From NCBI GenBank assembly GCA_002105175.1, contig MCGE01000014.1:974963-1038962 (forward strand): 64,000 bases of DNA, written 5' to 3'. The position numbers were made by a program, and so were the translations under genes. The DNA is from Absidia repens. Lineage: Eukaryota > Mucoromycota > Mucoromycetes > Mucorales > Cunninghamellaceae. Positions 35,616 through 46,113 of this stretch are shown one piece after another (position 1 is the stretch's first letter; each line of letters begins with the position of its first letter). The notes under the pieces were generated by a model. The model was not told where the DNA came from. It was given only the letters and a program-made list of their open reading frames with translations, and did not search any database.

Positions 35616-37238
35616 CTATTGCTGTTGATCATCCATGTCCATCAGAGTAATGTCTTGAATGATATCACCATCCACAGCGCCCCGGTCATTGCCAACAATA
35701 TCTTTGTCATCGTCATCATTGTCAGAGGAGAGTGAAGGAGGATGCCTAGGTTTGATGAGTTCATAGTGATCAATCCGCTCACCTGTCTGGTCATAGGTAT
35801 TCCAAATGAGTTTCCAATTCTCCCGTTCATCACCATTCAAAATATCTTTGACAGGTTCCAAATCCATAATGACAAAATGGAAGTTCAACAAATGCGATTC
35901 ATACATTCCCCAATCATGCACGCGGTCGAAGTCCACATCGCCACCAGCTCCGCCAATAATCGCATAATGAATATTGTTGCGCTGCCCAAGTTCATAATTG
36001 TGTTGATGACCTGAGATAACCCAGTCAACGCCGTGAGCTTCAAACAAAGGCACAAATCGATCCCGTACGAAAGCCCCCCATTCGTTTTGATGCTGTTGGA
36101 ACCAAGCCTCAGGATCCCAGTATTCTAGGAACGGAGGTACATGCACCACGACGATCCGGAATGCTGCTTGACGAGTCTGTTCACTAGCCAATTCCTTCTG
36201 AAGCCATTCGTCCTGCTGGTACCAATCGAGGTTGCTATCCAATATAATGAACCGTATCGCCCCGCCTGCCAATGAGAATGCGTGCCAGGGGTCTCGTGTA
36301 GTGGATGTCCTGGTGTAATGATATTCGTATGTCGGGTCATGGTCGTGGTTGCCGTGCGCATAGATCATTGGGTGGTGTTGCCCGAGTCCAAAATATGTCA
36401 AGGGGCCGACAAAGTCCGTTTGCCATTGCTGAAGTGACGGGTAATTTTGCACTGCATCCCCGGCATGCAACAAATAATCCGGCTGGTGTTTGTGTACCTG
36501 TCCCAGTATCCGTAAGAAAGTCCTCAGCCCAAATTGGTTATCGGCCATTGCTGCAATTCGAATTCGAGCATCCCTATTGTTGTTTGTTGTTGTTCCTGCT
36601 GTTGTTGTTGGAGGTGATGTCGAATGCTGTCCCCAGGCAAATGTGTATTGTCGTATACGTCTCTTTCGTTTCGTTTCAATCCTGTAGCGGTAGTGAATGG
36701 TATCTAAAGAATCCAATGGACCGATCACAGTCTTGTACAGAGCATGGCGTTCATCCAGATTCATAGGCTCCACTTGCTTAACATGCCATGAAGTAGCCGT
36801 TGAAGTTGATGGTTGCCAAGAAATCGTCATGTCCTTCATATCGCAATTCATTTCCCATACCACTTGGACATGCTGTGTATCATGAACATAAAGCATAGGT
36901 TCCTTTCGAATCGTACCACAGGGAATCCACCCATCATCAAAAAGTTTATTGTCCAGTTTGATGCGAAAGAAGGCCCAGTACAGTGCAACCCAATGTCGAA
37001 AGATAATCAAGAGAAATAACACCGCCAGTGCCAGCAGAAATATTGAGCGTTTGGATAGCAAGTGCCTTTTGCGCCGCCAGGGTAGGAAGCCCAAAGATGA
37101 TGGATGATGACCAAGATCATATGATTTCAGGAGTGGATAAGGATTGCTACTTGTCGTCGAGTCTGTAGGATAAGGTGAGGTCCGTTGTTTCGCTTGAAAA
37201 GAAACAGAAGAATACGGTTCATAATTCGGTTGAAGCAT
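35616..37238 (-). CDS. Membrane-anchored calcineurin-like metallophosphoesterase
   Basis: Uninterrupted 540-residue frame. A basic stretch and one hydrophobic segment at about 65-92 (IFLLALAVLFLLIIFRHWVA) predict a signal anchor, so the catalytic domain should face the secretory lumen or cell exterior. An immunoglobulin-like region precedes the enzyme domain, as in purple acid phosphatases. Metal-binding motifs in order: AAMADNQF (first Asp), LLHAGDAVQNY (GD), IYAHGNHDHD (GNHD), RIVVVHVPP (His) and WVISGHQHNYE (GHxH). The C-terminus is acidic (DNDDDDKD). It differs from classic purple acid phosphatase in having ADNQ where DLG/DxG is usual, so substrate and metal preference are open. The family also contains phosphodiesterases. 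Neighbouring PSR1-like phosphatase is unrelated in fold. Confidence 0.88.
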   Translation of the reverse strand: MLQPNYEPYSSVSFQAKQRTSPYPTDSTTSSNPYPLLKSYDLGHHPSSLGFLPWRRKRHLLSKRSIFLLALAVLFLLIIFRHWVALYWAFFRIKLDNKLFDDGWIPCGTIRKEPMLYVHDTQHVQVVWEMNCDMKDMTISWQPSTSTATSWHVKQVEPMNLDERHALYKTVIGPLDSLDTIHYRYRIETKRKRRIRQYTFAWGQHSTSPPTTTAGTTTNNNRDARIRIAAMADNQFGLRTFLRILGQVHKHQPDYLLHAGDAVQNYPSLQQWQTDFVGPLTYFGLGQHHPMIYAHGNHDHDPTYEYHYTRTSTTRDPWHAFSLAGGAIRFIILDSNLDWYQQDEWLQKELASEQTRQAAFRIVVVHVPPFLEYWDPEAWFQQHQNEWGAFVRDRFVPLFEAHGVDWVISGHQHNYELGQRNNIHYAIIGGAGGDVDFDRVHDWGMYESHLLNFHFVIMDLEPVKDILNGDERENWKLIWNTYDQTGERIDHYELIKPRHPPSLSSDNDDDDKDIVGNDRGAVDGDIIQDITLMDMDDQQQ

Positions 37239-37445
37239 TATTGGAGCATAATAACAATAGTAATAAGATGTGTGTGAATGAAGAACAAAAAAAAAACAAA
37301 ATTTTTTGACCGAGAAAAGGGAAACAAAGTAAGCGGGAATTCAAAATGTAGGTGGTCCGAAAAAAGCATTTATTGGATATACAGCAATTCAATAAGATTT
37401 CTAAACTACACACCGAGTGAGCAAGAGAGCGGCAGTGAAACTAAA

Positions 37446-37922
37446 CTACAATTTGGTATTTCTTCGTAGTAGTAACGAGGGACCATCAACAAGGATACAT
37501 GGACCACCAGCAATTATCTTCAAGTCAAGTTCTTGAGCAGTATCCAGCACTTGCTTATTTTCAGCACCAGGTTGCAGCCATATCTTGCTGATTCCCAGTC
37601 TTTGACAATCTTTTAATACTTGCAATGTAATAGAAGGAGGCGTGATGACTGACACAGACGTAAGTTGGGGATCGACCAGCTGATCCAATGAGGTTAATGT
37701 TGCTATGCCCTCTATTTCAGGTTCTTTCTAAAACCGCAACAAAAAAAATTAGTCATAGGACTTTTTTGCGACAAAATTTGTACCCTACAGGATGCAAAGG
37801 GACCACATTCAATTTATGAGCTTGATACCAGCGTAAGACTTTGTTTCCATACTTTGCACGAGACGTACTTGCGCCAACAACAGCAAATTTTGGACTTTGA
37901 TAAATGCTTCGGCCAAGGACAT
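37446..37922 (-). CDS. CoA-binding (YccU-type, Rossmann-fold) protein, first exon with one-base frame break
   Basis: Two exons (37922-37789 and 37727-37446), about 139 residues if read through. The family pattern is clear: SPKFAVVGASTSRAKYGNKV (nucleotide-binding loop), WYQAHKLNVVPLHP, EIEGIATLTSLDQLV, TSVSVITPPSITLQVLKDC and IWLQPGAENKQVL. The ATG at 37922, in good context (ttaccATG), opens MSLAEAFI, the expected N-terminus, but in a frame one base off from SPKFAVV. Exon 1 is 134 nt, whereas 135 would be needed for exon 2. The break lies at the three-A run 37896-37898, where a fourth A would restore the frame. Homopolymer sequencing error and true mutation cannot be told apart here. Function is unknown beyond the fold; family members bind CoA or nucleotide. 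Confidence 0.8.
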
Positions 37923-39309
37923 GGTAAAAAATAAAGCAAATGAAAGAAGTGAGGAGGCGAGCCTTTAAAAATAGAGTCAATTAAAGCACCGCCAGCAGAG
38001 TATATATCCAATTCAAAATAAAAATTTTAGTGCGGTATTTCTTTCCCACCCCAATATATCTCTCCTGTATTAATTTTTAATTTTTCCATCCCAATTTTAT
38101 TTATATTGCATCTCAATTTATATTATATTCGTCTCAATCCGAAGTTAATAAATTTAACACGATGTCCCTTAATGTTTGCAACCATATTGAAAAAAAAGTT
38201 TGTGTAAATATATCAATCCGAGCGATAGAGCAATAACAGTATCATAGTTCTGAGAGGGGGGGGTCTTCCTACAGTATTTTAAGGTTCGATTGAGACAAAG
38301 AGCAATTTTTTTGGGGGAGTTGAAACTGTAAATTAAAACAAGTAAGAGCCTACAGTACTACTTTGTTTTCAGAAAAGTCTGTAATCAACCCGTGATCCTT
38401 GGTAAGGCTACAAGAACTCTGTCCCGATGAGAAATGATCGGGGTTCAATCCATTCGTGTGCTTTTCCTATAATTTGTATTCTATAGAGCCTATATAGAGG
38501 TATCTGATAATACAAAAACCATCATGATGGTCTATCGTACAGAAAAAAAGTAAATAATAGAATGTTGGATGAAAAGCGGGCATTCTAGGCTATCCGTTCA
38601 CTTGGTATTTCTTCTCCAAAGGTCTAACATTCTACTTTAGCAAGAATAATATACAATATGTCAAATAAAGAGAATATTACTTGATCAAGAAGAGAACGGA
38701 CTACTTCAACGGAAATACGTCCCGCGGACGGTGACTAAAAAAAGTGCCGACGAAGAAAAAAATTTTGTCATGCCCTTTTTTTCTGTAGTAGCCAAGCCGC
38801 ATGTAAAAAGGATCATTATTTCTACACATTACAGAAAATTTAAAATAGGTCATTGAGAATATAAAAAATGAATAAAAGAAACGGTAACCATGAACCATGA
38901 AGGAGGGAAGTCGAGGTGAGAAGGCGAATTAAAAAAATCAGGGTCCAGTCATCAGCCAATGAAACCGAGATAACCAATAAACCAGATGAGCGTGGGAAGA
39001 ATAGATGATATGTGTCACCAAAAAAACCAAGGGATAGGGGATAGCCTCATTAATTAAAGAACAACAATTGAACTGTGAAAAAAGGAAATAAGCAACAAAA
39101 TTAGGGAGTCAGCATTCTACTGAATATATGACAGAATATTGTAATATAGAGGTCACAATCTTACCTATATAGCCGTTTTGCTTCAGGGAAAAAAATAAAC
39201 CGTCTAGAGTCACGGTCAAACTCCGAAAATTTTAAAAAAGGTAAAAAAAAAAAAAATCTTTTCCTTCTTTCTTTTTCACTTATTTAATCATTTCCGTCCT
39301 ATCAACGCC
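37923..39309. other. Spacer between the CoA-binding gene and the aminopeptidase gene
   Basis: 1.4 kb between divergent genes, so both promoters should lie here. It includes a degenerate array (38045-38155) and a possible inverted partner at about 38280-38335. 'cgtcccgcggac' at 38718-38729 matches one at 401-412. CT-rich sequence just before the aminopeptidase start (39258-39290) is typical of fungal promoters. No further gene. Confidence 0.45.
38045..38155. repeat. Degenerate array related to 715-850
   Basis: Units such as 'catcccaattttatttat', 'catctcaatttatatt' and 'cgtctcaatccgaagtta' repeat at roughly 20-25 bases. Words CATCCCAATTT and TCTCAAT are shared with 715-850. A sequence at 38283-38300 reads 'ggttcgattgagacaaag', a near inverted copy of the last unit. 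Confidence 0.35.
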
Positions 39310-41404
39310 ATGTCGCTTCCTCAACTCACTATTATTGATACCAAGAACAACTTGATTCAAAGTTTGGCTGAAAACACTAGCAACCATGACGGATTAGTTA
39401 TTCTCTTTTCTGACAAAACCAAGCTTGCCCAAGTGGTGCCTAGCATTCAACGTTATTTAAACCTGGACTCATCCTTTGGTAATGGTTTCCAAATATTGTG
39501 TCCTGAAGATCAACAGCCTTTCTCTCGTATTCTCATTGCTCCCATTGGTACTCTTCACACTGATGTGGATGATGCTCGTCGTTTCAAAGGTAAGTACAAA
39601 GATTGTTGGGGACAGTATAAGTCTCATCACTCCCTCACTCACTCTCACTTTTTTTTTGTTAATTGTAGATGCCTCTTTTGAAGCTGGGAAACGAGCATTG
39701 GAAGCAGGATTTTCCAAACCTTTGATTTGTTTTGCAGACGCACCCACCAACGGCAGCTCGTTGAACTGGACATATGACGGTGATCAAGAAGACTTTCAAC
39801 ATTATTTGGAAGTGACGATGCTTGGATTTTTAGAAGGATGTTATGAACCCATTGATGTGCGCGACTACCATGCTAAGACCAACAAGACCTTGAAAAACTT
39901 TACACATCTTGGATTTGCGGCGGCTGATTTACAGCAAGACAGTTCGCTTTTAATTCAAAAGGTGCAAGCTATTGAAGAAGGTCGCCGTGTATCGAAGGGT
40001 AAGTAAAGAATGGGAAACATGGGATCAAAGGAACCCAACTCGTGACTCTGACTCTGCCCATTTCTTTTATTATAGATATCGGCTCACCTGACCCTGAACA
40101 AATGTCACCTATCCAAATCGTCAAGTACTTGGAATCCATCTTCAAGAACGACAAGAATGTCAAGATGACCGTCATCGATGATGTAGATATCATTGCCAAA
40201 GAATATCCGTTGGCTCATGCTGTTTCTCGTGCCAGTTTAGTTGGTAAGCTCGTTTTAATCATACTCTCTTCGTCTTCTTTATGGCTGACGTTCTAATATT
40301 TTATCCTCGATCTATAGTCCCTCGTCATCATCCTCGCTTTGTCCACTTTGAATACAAATCCACCGATCAAGCTAGCGTTAAGGAAAAGTAAGTGTATATA
40401 CAAAATTTTGAACTACTCCATCTCATTTCTATTGCCTTTTTTTAACTAGTCTCTACTTTGTCGGCAAAGGCGTTACCTATGATACTGGCGGTGCTGATAT
40501 TAAGTGCAGTGGCCATATGAGAGGTAAAATAAAAAAAAAGTGGTATTAGAATGGAAAAAGCAGGAATATGAATTTGATCTTATATTTTACAGGTATGTCT
40601 CGTGACAAATGTGGTGCGGCTGCTGTGGCTGGTTTCTTTAAAACCATTGAACTTTTACAACCCAAGGGAATCAATGCTACTGGTGGGTTGGCTTTGGTGC
40701 GTAACTCTATTGGTCCTGATGCTTATGTCAGTGATGAAATCATTGTATCTCGAAACGGCAACCGAGGTATGCATTTTATACATATATAGAAAATTCATGT
40801 GCCATTTGATATTCATAATTATTTTATTATTTTTATGTCAATAGTTCTGGTCGGAAATACAGATGCAGAAGGACGAATGGTGATGACAGATCTCCTGTGT
40901 CAATTCAAGGAAAAGGCAATTGCACATGCTCAAGGGCAAGAAGCCTCCAGCAACAAACCATCTTTATTGTTTACTGTGGCGACATTGACGGGTCATGCAT
41001 TACGAGCTTACGGTGGGTATGGTATTACGTTGGACAACGGTTTTGCTAGAAAAAACAAGGTCAGTCGACGTATTCATGATGCGGGCCATGTCTTGGCAGA
41101 TCCTTTCGAAATCTCGACATTACGACGCGAAGATGTGGACGTGGTGCAACCTGGTCGATCAAGTGAAGACGTAGTGCAGGCCAATGACAAAGCCAGTACC
41201 ATGACCGATCGTGGACATCAATACCCTGCAGGATTCATGCTGTTGGCCTCAGGATTGGATAAGCACGGTTTGCGCAACGATGTGCCTATTGGCTATACCC
41301 ATTTGGATATCGCCGGGTCCGCCGAAACAATGTCGGCTGTTGGCTGGAGTTTGACTCGCGTCACTGGCTCTCCTATTGCTGCTCTTACTGGTGCCTTCCT
41401 TTAG
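39310..41404 (+). CDS. M17-family leucyl aminopeptidase
   Basis: Cytosolic two-zinc aminopeptidase that removes N-terminal residues from peptides. Seven exons (39310-39589, 39669-39998, 40076-40243, 40318-40387, 40450-40523, 40593-40766, 40845-41404) sum to 1656 nt, 551 residues. Metal and active-site motifs are all present: GKGVTYDTGGADIK (Lys, Asp and second Lys), MSRDKCGAAA (Asp), and NTDAEGRMVMTD (Asp, Glu, Arg). The following region TVATLTGHALRAYGGYGI fits the catalytic domain. The form of these motifs (GGADIKCSGHMRGMSRDK) is that of the eukaryotic branch related to the nematode LAP-1, not the bacterial PepA branch. The N-terminal 190 residues form the usual macrodomain-like regulatory domain. 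No targeting signal seen. It is the first plus-strand gene of the window. Confidence 0.93.
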
Positions 41405-42179
41405 TATAGTTATCTCTCCCCCGCCCTTACGCACACACATCACATATTTACACGCAACTCTTCTATATCATTCATCTCCTCTGGTAGTTTATATATAGTG
41501 TCTGTTCAAATAGTCATATTCTTTTTTTCTTTCTCTTAATCTCATTCACTTCAATAAAAATATATTCTTTTGATGTCAATGTTTCATAGTGGTTTGATGA
41601 TGACCATAGTATCAATTATATACATATATGTACAAAAATCAATTGGCTTTACATGAAGAATGGTTTTTATTGTATAAAAAAATAAGGAAGTTGAGTGGGA
41701 ACAATCATCAGGTAGAGATGGTGCCAGTAAAAAAAAGATGTACCAGTATGCAACTGTCTGCAAAATAGGAAAGACTCTCTTAGTGAATGTCTACAGTACA
41801 AGGAAGAGGAAGGAAGTGATTTTCGTAACTATCTATCATACACGGAAAGGAATGAGGCATAGAATTGTGAATGTCTTCATAAAAAAAAACAGGGTGTATA
41901 TCTACATAAAAAAGGAAGAGGCGCATCAAAACAACTGTCTGCAAAATCGTAGGACAGAGAAAATATTGTTTTAATACCATCATGAGCTCATCGCCGTTAT
42001 TCTCAAAAATACTCATAAAATCTCCCCCATCCTACCTTTTTTCGAAATCTAGTAAGCTATCGGAAGGTAACTACTGGATGAAGACTCACCCGCTTTTTTT
42101 TTAGCACACATCCACGCCTATATTCTATTTTACACGCACATGTACACTTATTCCAAAGCCAATCAAACGTAAGAATGAG
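41405..42179. other. Spacer 3' of the aminopeptidase gene with a short duplicated segment
   Basis: A 17-base segment 'caactgtctgcaaaat' is present at 41751 and again near 41932, with related flanks ('gtctacagtacaaggaagag' and 'tctacataaaaaaggaagag'), so a segment of about 180 bases is partly duplicated. No gene. Confidence 0.45.
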
Positions 42180-42545
42180 ACTAATGATAGAAAGACAAAA
42201 AGTATTTTATTCAAATGTAGAATATTAACTATAACAACTAACACTATCCAATATAACAATAGTTCCATAGAAATATCTAGAAGATGAAGACTTATCTACT
42301 GTTGGTCCCTGATCATGAATTCAAAATGAAAGGGTTTTCCCATGTGTTTTGTACTGCATTTTTCAAAATACCCCTGATTCAAGTCCTGAACACTAATCCT
42401 AGATCGCCAGCACCTCATTGAGGATTCAATGATGATGCCATTCTATAAAGAAGACAAAGAGTAGAGCAAAAAAAAAAAAAGGAAAGAAAAAAATAGAAAA
42501 TCAGGGGAAGCGGAGCGTGAATACCTCGTTCAAAATTAGGCACGG
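42180..42545 (-). repeat. Interspersed repeat family, copy R4 (variant core)
   Basis: Reverse copy with the variant core 'tttttcaaaatacccctgat' and 'tcaagtcctgaacactaatc', which matches the reverse complement of copy F4 at 53.9-54.1 kb and differs from the other copies. It starts with 'aagtattttattcaaatgta', keeps 'aatgaaagggttttcccatg', and ends in an A-rich tract near 42467-42496. Confidence 0.65.
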
Positions 42546-43155
42546 TACTGACCGTCCATCAAGCGTAAAATGGCGGAAGTGTTTGAAACCACCCCATATG
42601 ATTTTTTTTACGAGTGTCTCAACTTTCCTGCATCATAGTCACCCAATCTAGAAAGTGATAATCATCATCGTTATTTTCAACAAATGCAAAAAAAAAAAAA
42701 AAAAAAAAAAACAAAAAAAAACCCACTACTCAAGAAAGATGGGATATACCCGGATCTACCTGAGAAAGTAAATAGATAGGTCTGCCGACTTTCACATGAT
42801 TTTTCTTGATTTTGATATCTGCGCGGCGAGACAAAGGTAGTAACAACATAGGTACTTTATATCTGGTTTCCATGAATCCGCTATTCTTCAGAATGGTGCA
42901 AATGGCCATTATATATGGAATCTCGGTCAGTGAGTCTGGGTTACCTCGCAGTCTCAGGAAAAAATAACAAGCATGTAGTTCGCAGTCGAATTGACGATCT
43001 TTTTTTTTTTTTGTAAACGACATATGATAAACAAAAAAAAAAGTGTCAAATTTTAGGTTGCCGATCAACACCAAGCTAAAGCCGATAGCATGGTACCAGT
43101 TCATTTCCATAAATTCATCCAATTAGCATCATTCCGCTACAATAGCTAGGTAAGG
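42546..43155. other. Spacer between repeats R4 and R5
   Basis: Contains A homopolymers at 42687-42720 and about 43035 plus a 130-codon minus-strand open frame (43122-42730) with no recognisable domain, interrupted by low-complexity Lys runs. I do not support it as a gene. Confidence 0.4.
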
Positions 43156-43159
43156 GACA

Positions 43160-44325
43160 AGATTATAGGCGCAGTTCAGAAAGAACATAAAGTCACCCTT
43201 AATTATTTGCAATGTTTTACTTTCAATTTTAAAACATTCTCACCCTTGCAAGAAATTGATCTACTGGGTGTCAGATGATAGGTTGTTGAAGAGTGGATTT
43301 CCCTCTTCCATTTGGTTTTTAAAAGACTGACCCCTTGGGACCCAAATACTTTGCTGCATGCAAAAATATAAAAATAACATACACAATATTTCTATTCTAG
43401 TGGAAGATGAGCTGATTGCATGACCTAGCTTGCTTACTATGAATAGCAGGGAGAGAATAGGGTCATGTTTCATGTTAAGCGACCAAAAACTGTCAACCAG
43501 CCATTAGGTCGCTGAGATGAGGTAGAATAGTCATAAATAAGCTAGAAGTTAATGAAAACTGTTCTATAATGAAGACTACACGCACAGCACAGCCTATATT
43601 CACTTACATGATTGGAAGAGCATAAATATGGTTATTTTCAATACTTGGTGGTCTAAGATTGTTAACAAGTCCTCGGATCTTTAGGAAGAAAAATAGTCAT
43701 CCAATGCAAATGATTAATTAATAAATAAAACACTCACAAAACAGCTGTAATAGTTAATTTACTCACTAGCCTATGAGTCAGAAGATGGTTTATAAAATGG
43801 GCAAATTTTATTGAGGAATAATGGAGATTCTACAACTAAAGGAGTGGGGTTCATTGTAACCAGGGATCTATTAGTAGAAGAATGAGGGAGGCTAAGGTGA
43901 GATTTGAAGAATAGTCCACACTAATCTAAAGGGACAGTTGTAAAATGAGAGCTAAGATGGCATACAGTTTATGAGAAAGACTAAATAGATCTGATAATGA
44001 AGGACAACAGTAAACAAAAGGGATGAAGGCAATAACAAAACGATATGTTGTACTAGACAGGAGACGAACTAGTGGGATATTTTTCATTGAAGCAAGGTAT
44101 AAAAAGACATATTTTATTGAGTTGTAGATACAAACTATGGACAAACTAATACATTACTAAGCTAATGAAGGCTCCAAAAAGTTAACGAATGGTCGTTTTA
44201 AATCCTAGATCCAAAATGAAAGGGCTTCCCCATGCATCTTGTAATCCCTGAGCTGAAACCCCTTCTAAACTAGTCCTGACACTAATCTAATATCACCATA
44301 ACTTCAAAGAGCTTGAATGGCAACG

Positions 44326-44361
<36 letters not shown>

Positions 44362-44425
44362 GAAAAAAGAAAAGGGGGAAAATAAAAATTAGTGAATAAA
44401 TAAAGACGCACGTGAACGGGATTTT
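43160..44425 (-). repeat. Interspersed repeat family, copy R5 (long form, about 1.25 kb)
   Basis: Collinear with R2 over about 1.2 kb: 'cagttcagaaagaaca', 'ctactgggtgtcagatg', 'actgtcaaccagcc', 'ttacatgattggaagagc', 'cactcacaaaacagc', 'ggcaaattttattgagga', 'ggagtggggttcattgtaac', 'gtgagatttgaagaatagtc', 'cacactaatctaaagggaca', then core 'tgaaagggcttccccatgc', an A-run at 44325-44356, and a degenerate box 'gcacgtgaacgggattt' at 44408-44424. Confidence 0.8.
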
Positions 44426-45243
44426 AAAATTGCAGATATAACAATAAGCCACTTCCAAAAAAGTAGTACTCCATTGGGGTTGGATAAGTTAAAAATAACT
44501 GCTGTATGCTAGTGAAAAGTTTTTTAACGTCCTATTTTTACAATATAATTTCGTTTTGTAATAGCCTCTTCTGCATGAGTTCGTCCAGTATTGTTGTTAT
44601 CATGATAATTGTCAAATGTTTATTGCTCACATGAACCAAAAAGGGGAAAGAAAAAGGAAAAAATTAAACGCCGCTTATGCAGTTTTGTGGCGAAAATGAC
44701 CAGTAGTGCAGTATAAACTTCTAAGTGTAGTTTAAATTTAATATTATAGAAGACACAAAAAAAGCATAATCTAGGAACCGGAATCCAGTTCGTTGAACTT
44801 AAAAAGTCTACCCCATTCATGGAAAATCCACTCGGAATGCTTTGTACAATGACTTTGAAGGTGCGGAGTTTTTTATCAAACATGAGAGGTATCCTTTCGA
44901 TTACAGTTGTATAATCATATTCATGTCGCCGACTATACTGTGTACTCCCTTTTATCATATGTCTCCCGACAGAAAACATTTCAAGTTAAAGGACTAATTT
45001 TTGGCTTTGTATTGAGCTTGGTTTCGCTTATATTCATAAAATAAACAATGTATTAGCTCTCAATTCATAAAGGTAAAAAAAAATGAACAGACCTGTGGTA
45101 CAAACTTGATGTTGGCTTGTTTAAAAAAGCTTAATGTCCAAGCCCAAAAAAATCGCATTTCGGTTTATTCTTCTAAAAACGCAACCTTTCTGTTCTTTAG
45201 TTTCTTATTCTTTTTCTCTTCATTTTAACTTCAAGTATCATAA
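44426..45243. other. Spacer upstream of the kelch gene
   Basis: Contains a 119-codon minus-strand open frame (44979-44620) with no known domain and no matching splice pattern; I leave it unsupported. The last 100 bases are T/C-rich and probably the kelch gene promoter. Confidence 0.4.
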
Positions 45244-46045
45244 ATGATTATATATACCTGTATACTGTTGACACTTTATATATTGTCTTCATCGGCTGCT
45301 ACCGTCACTCCACGAGCATATCTTGGTAAGGCGCATCCATATAGCAATGAGACAAAGTTAATTGGAAATTTAATTTTATGTATTTGTTTTAGGCTGTGCC
45401 CTTGTACAGGAAAAGATTCACTGTTACGGCGGATTGACAGGGATATATATTCCAGGCTCGTATAACAATCCTATTGGCGATCATATCTTTCTCGACTTGG
45501 AAACACTTGATTTTAACAATTTCAGCTCGGCACAAACCAGCTGGACCACCAATACTGGGGCGATAGGAGCGGATCTTGTGGTTGATAATGGATATCAATT
45601 AGCAACTAGCATGTCAAACGGAGCCAAGTTTGTCGTTTATGGAGGCTTTGGACCTGGTAAAGGGACAAATGTTTTGCCCAATCCCTTCCTGTTGTATGAT
45701 CCGCCTACGAATACCTGGAGCACTCTACCTACATATGGGAATTATAAGTAAAACGAACCTGTTCTCATTCGAATTTTATTATTCTTATGATATATAGTTT
45801 TCATTTTCATTTTGTAGTGTGAAAGGAGCCATAGTCGAGAATGGCGCCAAACAAAATCTTTGGACCTGGGTAAGTGAAAGCAAAAAGAAAGCAAATTGAC
45901 AGAATCCAGGAACATGGGTGCTCATCATTCCTTTTTTTCGGTATAATACAATTTCGATTATTTTTTCTTGATTTGGCAGGGCGGCAATACGTAAATGAGG
46001 CATTTGAACCTGGATCATTTTAGGCATCGGAACTAAACATTTTTT

Positions 46046-46113
<68 letters not shown>

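Noticed and set aside
38385..38470. Possible tRNA gene around a GGTTCAATCC box
   Set aside because: The B-box-like word is there, but the T-stem does not pair, no A box or acceptor stem fits upstream, and no T-run terminator follows at the right place.
39469..41443. Minus-strand frames inside the aminopeptidase gene
   Set aside because: Antisense shadows of well-supported exons.
42730..43122. 130-codon minus-strand open frame between repeats
   Set aside because: Contains homopolymer-coded Lys and Phe runs and matches no family; not supported as coding.
44620..44979. 119-codon minus-strand open frame as a gene
   Set aside because: No domain, signal or splice pattern, and it ends in Phe/Lys low complexity next to a repeat. 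Chance open frame or relic.
35350..46110. Homopolymer tracts (A18, T60 and similar) as transposon poly(A) tails
   Set aside because: Long A/T runs are frequent in introns and spacers throughout; only those next to the repeat core were treated as part of an element.
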